From assembly GCA_030998225.1 (NCBI GenBank), contig JAPYXD010000754.1, positions 2,790,001 to 2,854,000 on the forward strand: a stretch of 64,000 bases of DNA, given 5' to 3'. The translations under genes and the position numbers were made by a program. This DNA comes from Diplolepis rosae. Taxonomy: Eukaryota; Arthropoda; Insecta; Hymenoptera; Diplolepididae. The notes beneath the pieces are model-generated. The model searched no databases. It worked only from the letters and a program-made list of their open reading frames with translations, and was not told the origin of the DNA. Of this stretch, positions 34,001 through 44,292 are shown piece after piece; the first letter of the stretch is position 1; the number at the start of each line of letters is the position of its first letter.

Positions 34001-34875
34001 TCAGGAGCGTAAGGCCTTACGCTTGCTCCCGGTACCATGTTTTCCTTTACAAAGCTTATCGGATTTCCCGTGTCCAACAGTGTATCCAAGGACAGGGCAT
34101 GGGTATTGCCTCTGCAGTCGAATTCGTAGGTTATCATCCTGAAGCATTGTTTGTCGAGTGTGTTCCTTGGGGTACCATTCTCATTCCGATCCAGTGATAC
34201 ATCAGACACAAAACTAATCTGCTCTTCCTGATTTCCGCTTGAAAAATTCTCTGTCATGTTAGCAACCTGGTTTCGGCTCTGTTGCCCTGCATTTCTTTTG
34301 GGACAATCTCTGGATTGGTGACCTAATTCAAAACATTTAAAGCAGGCTCCAGCTGGTCTCTTCGGCAATTTACAATTTCCTGCTATGTATCCATTTTTGC
34401 TGCAATTAAAACAGCGTAGGAGAGAAGCAGTTCTATCTGTGGTTGATCCTTTGTCTTTCACCGTGTTTTCCGAAGTGGAACCTCTTGAGGTGGCGCTCCT
34501 GCCGCTTTCCTGGATATTCTTCACATCGTCCCTCAAGGAGACCTTCTCAAATGCCATTAACAGGTCCCCTTTTTGCTGAAACCGTTGGATCCTGGCTTGG
34601 TTTCTTAATGACAAATCCGAGATTCCATCTATCAGATAGTCGACCAATTCTTCTTCGGCTATGGGGACCGCATTTGCCAATATCAACTTTTCGTGGAAAT
34701 AATCACTGAAAGATTCAGAGGACTTCCACACACGACTTTCAAATTTTCTCCTAAGAGTCATCCTGTCTTGCCTGTGATCAAACATAGCCTCGAGTTCAGA
34801 CAGAAGATTATCTATCGGCATCCCGATAAATTCAGGCCTTGAATGAAACCATTTCAATGCCTTACCCTTTTAATT
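31024..34875 (-). CDS. pol: Gag C-terminus plus Pol (PR-RT-RH-IN) polyprotein of the gypsy element
   Basis: About 1,280 codons open on the minus strand, ending at 31024. Numbering from the Leu codon at 34857: residues 1-110 are the C-terminal part of the Gag capsid domain; two zinc knuckles follow at 149-162 and 172-185. The second is canonical CX2CX4HX4C; the first has Tyr at the His position. The aspartic protease has DTG at 262-264. Reverse transcriptase runs ~420-625 with YLDD at 573-576. RNase H follows, with the CDAS motif at 721-724 and TDCNAL near 788. Integrase has an HHCC zinc domain (His909, His913, Cys944, Cys947) and the catalytic triad Asp977, Asp1036, Glu1072. A GPY/F-like module (LIPQYKSPYQVI) lies near 1203-1214. 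There is no ATG at the apparent start, because the frame simply continues from gag after a frameshift. All catalytic residues checked are present. Confidence 0.93.
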
Positions 34876-35398
34876 TCGAGCCCATCAATAGGCGTCCGTG
34901 ATTATCATCCAGCTTGTAAGTGGATTTCAATAGCATAAATTGGTCTTTCCATTTGCGGAAATCCGTGTCGCTGCCTGAAAAGTCACTCAGAAGGTCCTTC
35001 AGAGTGTTTATGTTGACATGCGGTGGGGCTTGTTGGATTGTAGCAGAAGCGGGAGACGCGCGCAAAAGCTCTAACTCGCGCCTCGCAAGCTCAAGCTCTC
35101 GTCGCATCAAATCGTGCTCTCTTCGCAGGAAGTCGACTTCTCTTCCCTGCATGTCACCACTATTCGACTGCATTAATAAATCCGCAGAGTCCTCATTTAC
35201 CTCGTGATCGTTCTCATCCAACCGATCACCCATCAGAAGTGAGTTGGTTTCTCTAAGCCACTCGTCCGTTGGATCTGCTTCCTGTAACCGTCTTATTACT
35301 TCCGCCTTATTTCCACTGGTGCTTAATCCTCGGTTGGTGCATATATCTTTAAGTTGAGTCAATTTCAACTTGGTGGGGTCCATGGTACGAAATGTCAC
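34862..35398 (-). CDS. gag: Gag N-terminus of the gypsy element, with SAP-like domain
   Basis: 178 codons on the minus strand. The second Met (codon 6) sits in ACCATGG, the better initiation context. Residues ~13-42 (LTQLKDICTNRGLSTSGNKA and following) match the SAP helix-extension-helix pattern, a DNA/RNA-binding fold found at the N terminus of some gypsy Gag proteins. An acidic linker and an Arg/Glu/Leu heptad-like coiled coil follow (LMRRELELARRELELL, ~105-125), then the start of the capsid domain. The frame stops at 34862 in mid-domain: the capsid sequence continues immediately in the frame of the pol ORF. The shift lies in an A/G run about 34862-34875. The simplest reading is a one-base mutation; a programmed shift is the alternative. 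Without it Gag and Pol would be one frame. Confidence 0.88.
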   Translation of the reverse strand: MTFRTMDPTKLKLTQLKDICTNRGLSTSGNKAEVIRRLQEADPTDEWLRETNSLLMGDRLDENDHEVNEDSADLLMQSNSGDMQGREVDFLRREHDLMRRELELARRELELLRASPASATIQQAPPHVNINTLKDLLSDFSGSDTDFRKWKDQFMLLKSTYKLDDNHGRLLMGSKLKG

Positions 35399-35830
35399 GT
35401 CACTTCACCAATCAAAACGACTCTGTTCTCTGAACACGTGCGTACAACGTCGAGAGCTCCGCACCACGTTCTCTTTCGTGAACTAATGATCAGCACTTCA
35501 ATTTGAAATCAATCGAAATTACGTTACTTTATTCCGCCATTACACCGATTCAACATTTTAAACTTTAGGGGGTTTTATTTCAGATGTTTTCACAATTATG
35601 TCCAAAAATTTCTTTTCTTTTTTAGAACGGAAGGCTCGCGCACTCGCGTATCCAATAAGCGGCTCAGGAGATATCGAAAGTCTCGCTAAGACCCAGAATT
35701 TTGGAAAACTGAAGAGTGTCTAAACACGAGGCACGCGACCGAATCAGATCAGGTCTTTTTACCGAGAAAAATAATTTTAATTATATATCGTTACTTTACA
35801 GTTCCTTGCGAGCACTTTAGGAACATTTGT
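35399..35830 (-). other. Untranslated leader of the gypsy element
   Basis: Non-coding on the minus strand between the primer-binding region and gag. No splice or packaging signal can be assigned by eye. Confidence 0.6.
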
Positions 35831-35847
35831 ATCCCACTTCTGAAGTT
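35831..35847 (-). promoter_or_regulatory. Primer-binding region, tRNA-Leu-like
   Basis: Next to the 5' LTR the minus strand reads CAGAAGTGGGAT. This is complementary to what I recall as the 3' acceptor/T-arm portion of an insect tRNA-Leu (ATCCCACTTCTG). The match starts a few bases in from the LTR instead of with the usual TGG, so the assignment is tentative. Confidence 0.5.
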
Positions 35848-36018
35848 TGTAAGGGAATAATCGAAAGGTTTAATATAATAGATAACAGTTTATTAGTAAT
35901 CAATGTTTACAGAATGCCGGTCGGAAGCGGACTGGCTAGCCATCATATACAAAATCGCAGAGCCATCTCATGTCAAATTAAAACTATTCAGTCTCATATA
36001 TCCAGTTCGAATCTCACA
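35848..36018 (-). repeat. 5' LTR of the gypsy element
   Basis: 171 bases beginning TGTGAGATTCG and ending CCCTTACA on the minus strand. A TATTATATTAAA word within it is a possible TATA-like promoter element. Confidence 0.93.
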
Positions 36019-36173
36019 AAACAAAGAATTTTATACTTTTAAAAAATGTACACAAATGGCTGAAAATAAGGAACTTTAGGGACCAAATCTTGAAAATAGG
36101 GGACTTTAGGGACCTCAACTGAATATAGAGGACAATAGGGGATATAGGAACCGGTCTGTGAGGCCTGTATTTT

Positions 36174-36624
36174 AATTAATTTCTCCCTGGAAAACCTTTT
36201 CTATAATGCATTTATGCTTGTAATATTTTCTGACAATTTTTTCCTTTAAATTTTAAAAGATATTTAAGAAAATAACAATCACCTGAATGTGCCATATATG
36301 GCACATTGGGCACCAAAGGATCAAATATTGGATGGCTTATACTTTTCTTCCTTTTTAGTGACTAATGTAAATGGGACGTAACTTAGCAAATTTCCGCATA
36401 ATCACCGAGTTCTGACTTCCGAATGGAAGCTACGCTGATGGCAAACACAATTAGGAAAATGAGTTTAGTTTAACAAATTCATTTGCACAACACTGCTTAG
36501 ATTCTAGATGTTATTTGGTTGAATTTGTTGATTCAGGTGAATCTACTGACTATGGCAATTATAAGATTGTTACTACTCTCGCGTTAGACTTCGATACCGA
36601 TTACACAAATATGCTTCCTTGTAT
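36174..36624. other. Unassigned DNA with a 22-base perfect palindrome
   Basis: At 36286-36307 the sequence is AATGTGCCATA followed exactly by its reverse complement. No gene or repeat otherwise. Confidence 0.6.
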
Positions 36625-37060
36625 CACTGTAAAAAATATCGGTAAATTTTCCTACTATGTATTAGGACATTTTTCCTAAATCCTTAGGAAGCATAGATTT
36701 TCCTTCAGAAAGTGGAAATATTTCATAGATTTGAGGAAAGTTGTCCGAATTTTCAAACTTATTTCCGAACTATTAAGAAATATATCAAAAAGGTTAGAAC
36801 ATTTCACAAATAACCTAAGTTGTAGGAAATTATTCCACAAAAACGGAAATTTGTTCACATTTTTTGGATCTCTTTCCACTTAAATTATGAAATATATCAG
36901 TTTTTCCTAATAAACTGGATATTTTTCCGACCAAACAGTAGGAACTATTTCCAGTTCTATGTCGGAAATATTTCCGACTGTATCTTTAGAAAAATTTACG
37001 ACCCTTTTGTATTTTAAGCTGTCCGACTATTTTCGGAAAAATTTCCGAAAAATTGTTTAC
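36625..37060. mobile_element. TTTCCGA-rich MITE, copy 2 (uninterrupted)
   Basis: Reverse-oriented relative to the copy at 13555-14750: starts CACTGTAAAAAATATCGG and ends TTTCGGAAAAATTTCCG. About 436 bases, no insertions, and therefore the reference for the empty sites in copy 1. Confidence 0.8.
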
Positions 37061-38585
37061 ATGGCACTTTTATAACAAGGATAATATAATATTGTTCATA
37101 AAAAAGCAAGTTATACGTATATATACAACTAATATTTCATGCGATTTGAACTACGAATACTTTTGGCTGTTTAGGACGCTGTCTGACAATACCTTGGCTT
37201 TACTACTTGCCTCTTCATATACATCTTTCCATTATAAAATAAGAGGAGATTGTTTTTTGCCTTTATCCTACAATTTTTCCATGTAATTTAATAAAGTTTC
37301 TCGAGAGTTTCATTGGTGAATGTTTTTATAAAATTGATCTAGAATTCGACGCACGTTGAAGTAATTTATAACCTTCTTATCTGAATGGAGTGCGATACCA
37401 ACGAGCCACGAATACTTTCAAGGTCTCGAATCTGAAGTTGCTCGACCATAAGTGGTTAATTCACTATCCATTACTTCGATTGGTTTTAGCAATATGGTAC
37501 TTACTACATTTATCAATCGATCATTATACTCTCCGGAATAATTTCGATGTTATCAAGTGTTTACGATTCTAATTGAAACCAAATATATACATACATAGAA
37601 ATATTTGATTCAGAGGGAAAAATTGAATATTTTTCTTTAATAAACGACTATTTAAATTATTTTTATTAAAATTATAGAAATACTTACTCTAAATCTGTTA
37701 AAATGAATTGCAGTTGTAGATCATTTAATATTATTTAAATAATTTGTGACTCACATTTAAAAAATTTAATTTGCATTTTTAAAGTTCACCGAACTATGTT
37801 GCATTATTTAACATTTCGTACATCACAAATTATTACAATAATATTAAATGATTTCCAAACTTAACTATATGTCCTAACTTTGCTAACAGTTGATTAAAGT
37901 TTCTCGAATTATTTTTCTCCGTGTAATTTTCAATAATTTTACAAAATAAAGTCAGTTAATAAATTACCTGATTTTCTGTAAGATTTAACTGTTTCTTAGT
38001 AAAATTTCACCGATACGAATTTAAAGAAATTAAAAAAAGCATAAAGTGAATTATCTTTGACAATATTTCTTTTGTAGAAAGCTCTGTATCTAAAATATGA
38101 GGTAGTAATTTTGTGGGAAAATGTAGGTGTTTTTTTAGAATGTTTAGGAGCAGAAGAGACCGAGTTTAATTTCCTGTTTGAAGGAGCCCACACATAACGG
38201 ACAATTCCGTCTATCATGATAACCCAACTGTTAAATCCTCTGAACCAACAAGCAGGTTCACCAACGCATGAGGTTAGCAGAATTTTTTAAATCTGTACGC
38301 AACAAAGGTAGCAAATTGTTTACGTGGTTACTCACTTTTTGCATATTGGTCACAAGGATATAAAAGAATGTTAATCATACTTTCTCATGAGCCTTTATTT
38401 CCTGCCTTTTGTACACACTACAGAAAAATTATTTTCAATTAAAACTATAACAAGAAGAAAATTGATCAGCCAATGGAAATAAATATCTGATCAATATGTT
38501 TTTTTAAATTTCTACTGATGAGGATCGTTTAAAAAATTGTAGATTTTTTGAGATAGAAGTCAAAATTGTTTTTTTTAATAACAAA
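37061..38585. other. Unassigned AT-rich DNA
   Basis: Short frames at 37053-37286, 37390-37572 and 38217..37996 show no domain or codon bias. No repeat recognised. Confidence 0.45.
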
Positions 38586-39818
38586 AAGGGCCGGCTCTAC
38601 TATATTGGCGAAATAGGCAACCGCCTTGGGCGGCAAAGTCGGGGTGAAATTTTTATTTTTATAACGAGAAATCGATGGAAAAATATAAAATATCCATTTC
38701 TTATTTTAAATTTACCGCAAAAAATTAAAGCGGTGCCTAGTAACCAATGACTTAATTTTATGTTACAATTATATGAGAGAGATTAAAAAATTGTGTTGAT
38801 TTAACTGGTAAACCTTGATTTTTATTGATTTCATCGCAAAAATATTACTCCAGATTGCTCAATATACAGTGGGTGGCCAAATTATTATACACACTTTGTT
38901 TTTGTTAGTCGCAAAAAATCTCCTTATATTGACAATTAACATATTAAAATTTTTTCCTGAAAATAACATATAAAACGTTAAAATTATGCATAAAACGACC
39001 TCAAGATGAAGTGTTTTTATCCATTTTTGAGGAAAATATTGTGAAAAATGTCAAAATTTCCAAATTTTCTTAAATTATAAATAACTTTTAAAATAAATGA
39101 TGTTTTTAGATGTTCTTCGACTCATTCTACAGGTAAATTTACGTGAAATGTAAAAAACGTGCCAAAAAAATATACTAATTTTCCCCTAGATTTGTAAAAA
39201 TTCTAAACTTAGAAGAAAGAAGTCGTAATATTCTAAAAATTCTAATACTCAAGAAAAAGGATTTTAAAAATACATGAAAGTGATAACCCGCAAAAATTTA
39301 TTAAATTTGTTTGGAAAATGGAATATAATTATTTTTGGTATTTTTTAAAATATAATTTTTCAAGTTTGAAGTTTTACGCCTTTTTTGTTCTAAGTTTAGA
39401 CATTTTACGAATCTAGGGGGAAAATTTTTGTAACTTTTTTGGCACGTTTTTAAATTCTACGTGAATTTACCTTCAAAATAAGTCGAAGAACATTTAAAAA
39501 CATCTATTAATTCGGGAATTATTCATAATTTAAGAAAAGTTTGAAATTTAGACGTTTTTCACAATATTTTCCTCAAAAATAGACAAAAACATTTCATCTT
39601 GAGGTTTTATGCATAATTCTGACGTCTTATATGTTATTTTCAGGGAAAAATTTTAATATGTCTATTGTCAATATTAGGAGATTTTATGCGACTAACAAAA
39701 ACAAAGTGAGTATAATAATTTGGCCACCCACTGTAGAGATAGATTAATTTATCTTCAGATTGAAGGGACGCAAATATTTATTTTGCCTAGGGCACCAAAT
39801 TGTCTTAAGCCGGCCCTT
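38586..39818. mobile_element. TIR element with AAGGGCCGGC ends
   Basis: Inverted ends AAGGGCCGGCT and AGCCGGCCCTT; near the left end AACCGCCTTGGGCGG, near the right end GCCTAGGGCACC. Interior occupied mostly by the mariner-type MITE at 38867-39733, so the original element was only about 365 bases. No transposase. Confidence 0.7.
38867..39733. mobile_element. Tc1/mariner-type fold-back MITE with TA duplication
   Basis: Ends CAGTGGGTGGCCAAATTATT on both strands, flanked by TA (38865-38866 and 39734-39735). Long arms (about 400 bases each) are inverted copies: TGTTTTTGTTAGTCGC, AATGTCAAAATTTCC-like and AAGATGAA words recur in reverse. Terminal CAGT and TA target are typical of Tc1/mariner elements. 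No transposase; nested in the GGCCGG element. Confidence 0.85.
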
Positions 39819-39895
39819 ATGGGAAAAACTCATATTTTGAGAAAGTTTAGCAAATAGCTATCAAATGTGTTGCTGCCTAAATATACTGCAAAAGT

Positions 39896-41187
39896 ATCCC
39901 GTGTAGAAATTTCCCTATCTTTCCTTATTTCAAGTTGGTTTCTAGTGTGGCCCGGACTAGAATTTTCTAATATAGAAAAAACTGGTAGGGACACTATTAG
40001 CACCCGATTAGTATTTCTAGGCTAGAAAAAACTGACAGGGGCCCTGTCAGGTGCCAGTGAGGAATTCCTTGTTTCGTTTAAGCATGGAAAATCTATTTTT
40101 ATCTGGCGGGGCCCCGACTAGAGAATCCCTACTTGTAATATTTGTGGTTAAGGTTAGGTCCATTAGATACAACATAACCTTTATTCTTTATTCCCATTAA
40201 AATTTGATTTTATCTCAGAAAAATGGAGATTTTTTTAACACGATTCTAGATAAGATCATTACTTAAGAAGAATCAAGCACTTTTAAGAAAACTTTTTTAT
40301 AATTTTGACTCGAATTCGCATGCAATCATAATAATTATATGCGGGAACGTGTGTGTATGTGTGTGTATCTGATTGTGTCGAGGTAGTAACAATAACTAAA
40401 CATGTAGTTCAATTAACATGGAGTGAATAGTAAAATCAATTAAAGCTTTCATAGTAAACATAAGCAGTAGAAGTTACTACATAAGAGTAGTTAGAAAAGC
40501 AAACTGATGACAAGTAAATAAGTGTTCAAACAGTATTTTCCACTGTTAAATCAGTTACTTTTCACAGAAGTAATCAGTGAAATTTGACTGATTCACAGTA
40601 ACCTCTTTTTAGCTATTTGAAATAGTTAAATTTTACTGATAATCAGTAGATTTTGACTAATTCGGATTTAGAGATTACTGAGATTATTTTTCGGTGTACG
40701 TGTAACAAAAAAGTACTCTCAGTGTACTCAAAAAAATTTCCTAGCTTGAAAACAGATTTTTCACTGTGAAAACAGTAAACTTGACCTTCCAAGCGAATAT
40801 CCCTCCGTTGCCGTTAAAAACGGTAAATATTAGAATCTTAACTCGAATTTTCCCTGTACTTATTTTCTCAGTGTGGAAAATCCTTTTAATTTATTATTTT
40901 TTCAGTGAGATACCTGAACAAAATTGGTCACGTGACTCTGCTGATACATGCCCTTAAATACAATGCGGAGGTCCAATAAGGCCCTAATGGTGTCCTTTTT
41001 TGTAGGTAGGGTAGTGTAAGGGCTGACCTCACTAAACCCCCACTAGAAAGTCTAGTGGGGCCCACCTAGATAAAAGCGGTACGTTACAGTCGGGGCCCTG
41101 TCTAGTTCCCCACGCTAGATCCCGAATAGAAATAGGACAAACGCGCCAGGGCCCCACTAGGCCCCTATCGAAATTTCTACTCGGGAT
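39896..41187. mobile_element. TIR element with ATCCCG(A/T)GTAGAAATTTC ends
   Basis: Left end ATCCCGTGTAGAAATTTCC, right end (opposite strand) ATCCCGAGTAGAAATTTCG. Subterminal regions on both sides carry GGGGCCC-type and CTAGTGGGG/CCCCACTAG words. The centre (40160-40960) is AT-rich with a GT-rich microsatellite (40349-40366), CAGTGAAA words resembling the CACTGATTCA family, and an F4-like right end (GGTCACGTGACTC...CCTTAA, to 40957). No coding capacity. Confidence 0.65.
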
Positions 41188-42209
41188 GGGCTTTATATAT
41201 GACAAGCTTAGATCATCTTAATTATGTTTATTGCGTTGCAATAACGCGGAAATCATATGTAAATAAATGCCGAATGTTTCAATAGCAGTTTAGAAGGGGA
41301 ATTGGAAGGGTATTTCGTTGCTCTAGACTCCATGAACTGTGCAATCAGCAAACTAAGTTAAAGCACGTCTCGTAATCACAATTAAGCCATCGCATTGCTA
41401 TAGGCGCTTAGATTCGTGATGAACATAGAGCAACGTTTTCGTAGAAACTATGTCAGTTTGCCGCGAAGTAACTATAAAATCAATATGCATTCAAACGATG
41501 CTGATTTCGCGGAGTGATGTTTGTCGAAACTGTATTTAAGTTCCTCATATTAGGCAGTTAAGAAGACTTTGCTAATTTGAGATAACAAGCATTAATTAAG
41601 TTTAATTAAATACAAAAAAAAGTCGTTGAAGAGTATTTGAAATTTCGGTTCTAGTGGTTAAAAGTTTATTTCATGCACATCGAAAAAACTGGTAAAATTA
41701 AATAGTTAATTAGTATCCTGACTGGCCGACCAATCGACAATCTTTCCAATTTGTTTATCGGTGTAGGATACAAAATTTCGTTCTTCGAAGCCACCAATTC
41801 AACAACGTACAGCAAAATTTAAACTTTCAAGCGGCGATGCAATAAAATTTTATATTCTAAATCAGAAAAGTTTCAGTTATAATTGCAAAAAGTAATTATA
41901 GTTGGAGGTTATAATTATAGGAAGTGTTATGAATCAAATTTTTTTTCACCTATGTAATACATTTTTGAGTGTTTTTCGAAAAAACTACTTGATTTAAAAA
42001 GTTAGAAAATGTTATCAAGCTTGTTTCGAAAGTGAACTACACATATGATTTCGTAAATTGCAAAAAAAATTTTTAATGAAAGCTAAAATAAGTGAGCTTT
42101 AAAATAAACTTATTCAAAATTTAACGTACACGTAAATTACATAAATATAATGGATCAGAAACTGCATTTTCATTTTCGATCGAAAGAACTTCCGTAATAT
42201 CTGCCTCAA
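41188..42209. other. Unassigned DNA
   Basis: 41200-41580 is more balanced in composition and single-copy in the window; no open frame or RNA motif seen. Confidence 0.4.
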
Positions 42210-42932
42210 GGGGATCCGCCACTTTGAATATTTTTATTTTTTGATTTTAGACCTTCCATATAATTTTGTTATGTTTAGTACCTTTATTTAGAAAGCTTTT
42301 GGGGTTCTTAAAAATTCGAGCACCTTTATGTATTTTTAAACTAAAAATTTTGAGCATTTATTTGACATTTTTTTACTTTTAATAACTTTTTTGTTTTTTT
42401 AAACCAACTATCATGATTCTTTTTTTATTTTGTTCCTTATAATGTGTAGCAACTTTTTCGGTTTAGAAAGCATTCTAGATAAAAAAATAACTACCAAACT
42501 TTTTTTTTCATATTTTGGAATATTTTTATTTATATTTTTATTTTATTTGTGACTTTTTTTCAATCGTGTTACCTTATTTTCCATAACCATAATATTTTCC
42601 ATATTCCATAATCATTCCATAATTCGAAAATATAGAAAAAAAATTTTTTAATTATTTTTTTAGTTAGAATGCTTTTCATATCCAAAAAGTTGCTACACAT
42701 TGTAAGGAACAAAATGAAAAAAGAATCATGACAATTGTTTTAAAAACAAAAAAGTTATTCAAAGTCAAAAAATGTCTGAAAAACTAAAATTTTTAGTTTA
42801 AAAATACATAAAGATGCTGGAATTTAAAAAAAAACCAAAAAACTTTCTAAATAAAGGTACTAAACAGAAAAAAATTTATATGGAAGATCTAAACTCAATA
42901 ACAAATCAAAATATTAAAGGTGGCGAATTCCC
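42210..42932. mobile_element. F1-type long fold-back element, TTAA-like target
   Basis: 723 bases: ends GGGGATCCGCCACTTTGA and (opposite strand) GGGAATTCGCCACCTTTAA. Right flank TTAA (42933-42936), left flank TCAA, presumably a mutated TTAA. Arms of about 280 bases are inverted copies (ATGTTTAGTACCTTTATTTAG; AATCATGA; AATGTGTAGCAACTTTT). Non-coding. Confidence 0.75.
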
Positions 42933-42936
42933 TTAA

Positions 42937-43528
42937 AATGCATGCAAATTTTTCAAACAGTGGATAATCACAATATTTGTGTATGCGTTTATATGATTTA
43001 TAATGTTGAAGTAGAATTCGAAATTCTTGCTTCGAATTCTCGTTCCAGATAGTAATACCACATACTGTCATACGAATTTCCACATAAAATAAATCCTCAG
43101 GCATTGTGGTGGGCAAGAGAATACACAAAGACTCAAAATTAATTCTCTACGTAAACAAACAGAGCTTATATGTAGTATAAATAAAGTGCTACAATACTAG
43201 AATACGGTGTTTGGTTTGATATTGCGAGAACTATATTCCCGTTGATTTCCCCTGACTTAGTTCTTTGTCAACATTTCTGAGAAGCACAAAACAGTCATTC
43301 TGAAACGTTAGTAAACATGAAAAATATAGTGTCGTTTTAGATTTTACTGAAGTTCCCCTTATGAGAAAAATTATTGCATTGAGTATTTGAATAATTAATA
43401 GTTTCTTTATAAAGTCCAAGGTATGAAGTAATCTGAAATGAATCATTCATGATTTTTTCAGACATAAGATCATCCGGAGCTAATACATTGATTAATTAGT
43501 AGAGCGAATGATGGCCTTTCTGGTATTT
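42937..43528. other. Unassigned AT-rich DNA
   Basis: Minus-strand frames of 71-77 codons at 42895-43446 have no recognisable family; not called. Confidence 0.4.
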
Positions 43529-43631
43529 TTACATTCTCATCATGGATGAGAAGGTATTGGTTTTATGTGAAAAATGACTTTCGAAATTTTCATCAAATCT
43601 TTACGTTTTGAGACGTATGATAGAGCCTTAA

Positions 43632-44292
43632 GGCAGTTCATCTACGAAAATTAGACCTCAGGCAAAAATAGATAATTTTGCTTTCAAGAATAGCAATATA
43701 CTACCTTAATGGCTAAAACCATCAAAAATCAATTTTCCAAAACAAAATTATTATAAACAAATTGGTGAATTTGGTAATAATTTATGCATTTCACAAAATT
43801 AGAAACGGTTAAGTTGTAGAGGATCTTTTTCCTGAAAAAATGATCCATGATTTTCACCCAGAAAACAGTTTCTCTGAATAAAAGAAACATTTCTTTGATA
43901 TACGGTTAAAAAAAAATTTCTTTGAATTGAAGAAAGTTTTGTTGATTCAAAAGTTTTTTTTTAATGTAAACAAATCTATTTCTTTGGATTAAAGAAAATT
44001 TGTTTGAATTAACAAAACTTTCTTTAATTCAAAGGAATTTTTTCTTTGACCGTATATCAAAGAAACTGTTTTCTCAGTGTATTAGAATCACACCAATTTT
44101 TAAAATTTGGTATGAAGCGATAAGAAAAAAAGTTCGAGTAAAAATAAAATTTGCTAAATGCATTACTTTTCTGCATTTCAAATTTTTACCATAGGAAATA
44201 ATCTTTTCGCCTTTAAATTAACCCTTCAATAATAATATTGCTATTCTTGAAAGCAAAATTATTTATTTTTGCCTAAGGTCTAATTTTCGTAG
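43632..44292. mobile_element. F3 fold-back element carrying a scar and a nested MITE
   Basis: Left TTAA at 43628-43631, then GGCAGTTCATCTACG, TTAGACCTCAGGC and AGAATAGCAATAT. At 43701-43709 CTACC-TTAA appears mid-element, the end of another F3 copy, indicating descent from a nested pair by deletion. A CCCAGAAAAC MITE lies at 43855-44080. The right end is AAGGTCTAATTTTCGTAG with no TTAA visible. The 430 bases from 43701 match 47089-47515 closely, including the MITE. Confidence 0.7.
43855..44080. mobile_element. MITE of the CCCAGAAAAC family, nested in F3
   Basis: Left end CACCCAGAAAACAGTTTCT, right end (opposite strand) CACTGAGAAAACAGTTTCT. The F3 copy at 53642-54309 gives the empty site. Confidence 0.75.

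Larger units (their letters stand above)
30767..36018 (-). mobile_element. Ty3/gypsy LTR retrotransposon, nearly intact
   Basis: 5,252 bases read on the minus strand, flanked by the 4-base direct repeat AAAC (30763-30766 and 36019-36022). Two 171-base LTRs (TG...CA) differ at 4 positions, about 2.3 percent, indicating a fairly recent insertion. Order on the minus strand: 5' LTR, primer-binding region, leader, gag, protease, reverse transcriptase, RNase H, integrase, 3' LTR. That order (RT before integrase) places it in Ty3/gypsy rather than Ty1/copia. No envelope gene: only 86 bases separate pol from the 3' LTR. A single frameshift in gag is the only visible lesion. Confidence 0.95.
24466..36167. 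mobile_element. Short TIR element split by two retrotransposons
   Basis: Inverted ends CAGGCCTCACAG at 24466 and 36167, each followed inward by blocks with AGGGACC words, and flanked by a 6-base TATTTT direct repeat. Removing the two retrotransposons (25001-30484 plus duplication, 30767-36018 plus duplication) leaves an element of roughly 950 bases: 24466-25000, 30495-30766 and 36023-36167. It has no coding capacity. The CAGG-type end suggests hAT, but a 6-base duplication does not fit hAT's 8, so the class is open. Confidence 0.65.

Noticed and set aside
31532..35207. Plus-strand open frames across the gypsy element
   Set aside because: Antisense shadows of gag and pol; no motifs.
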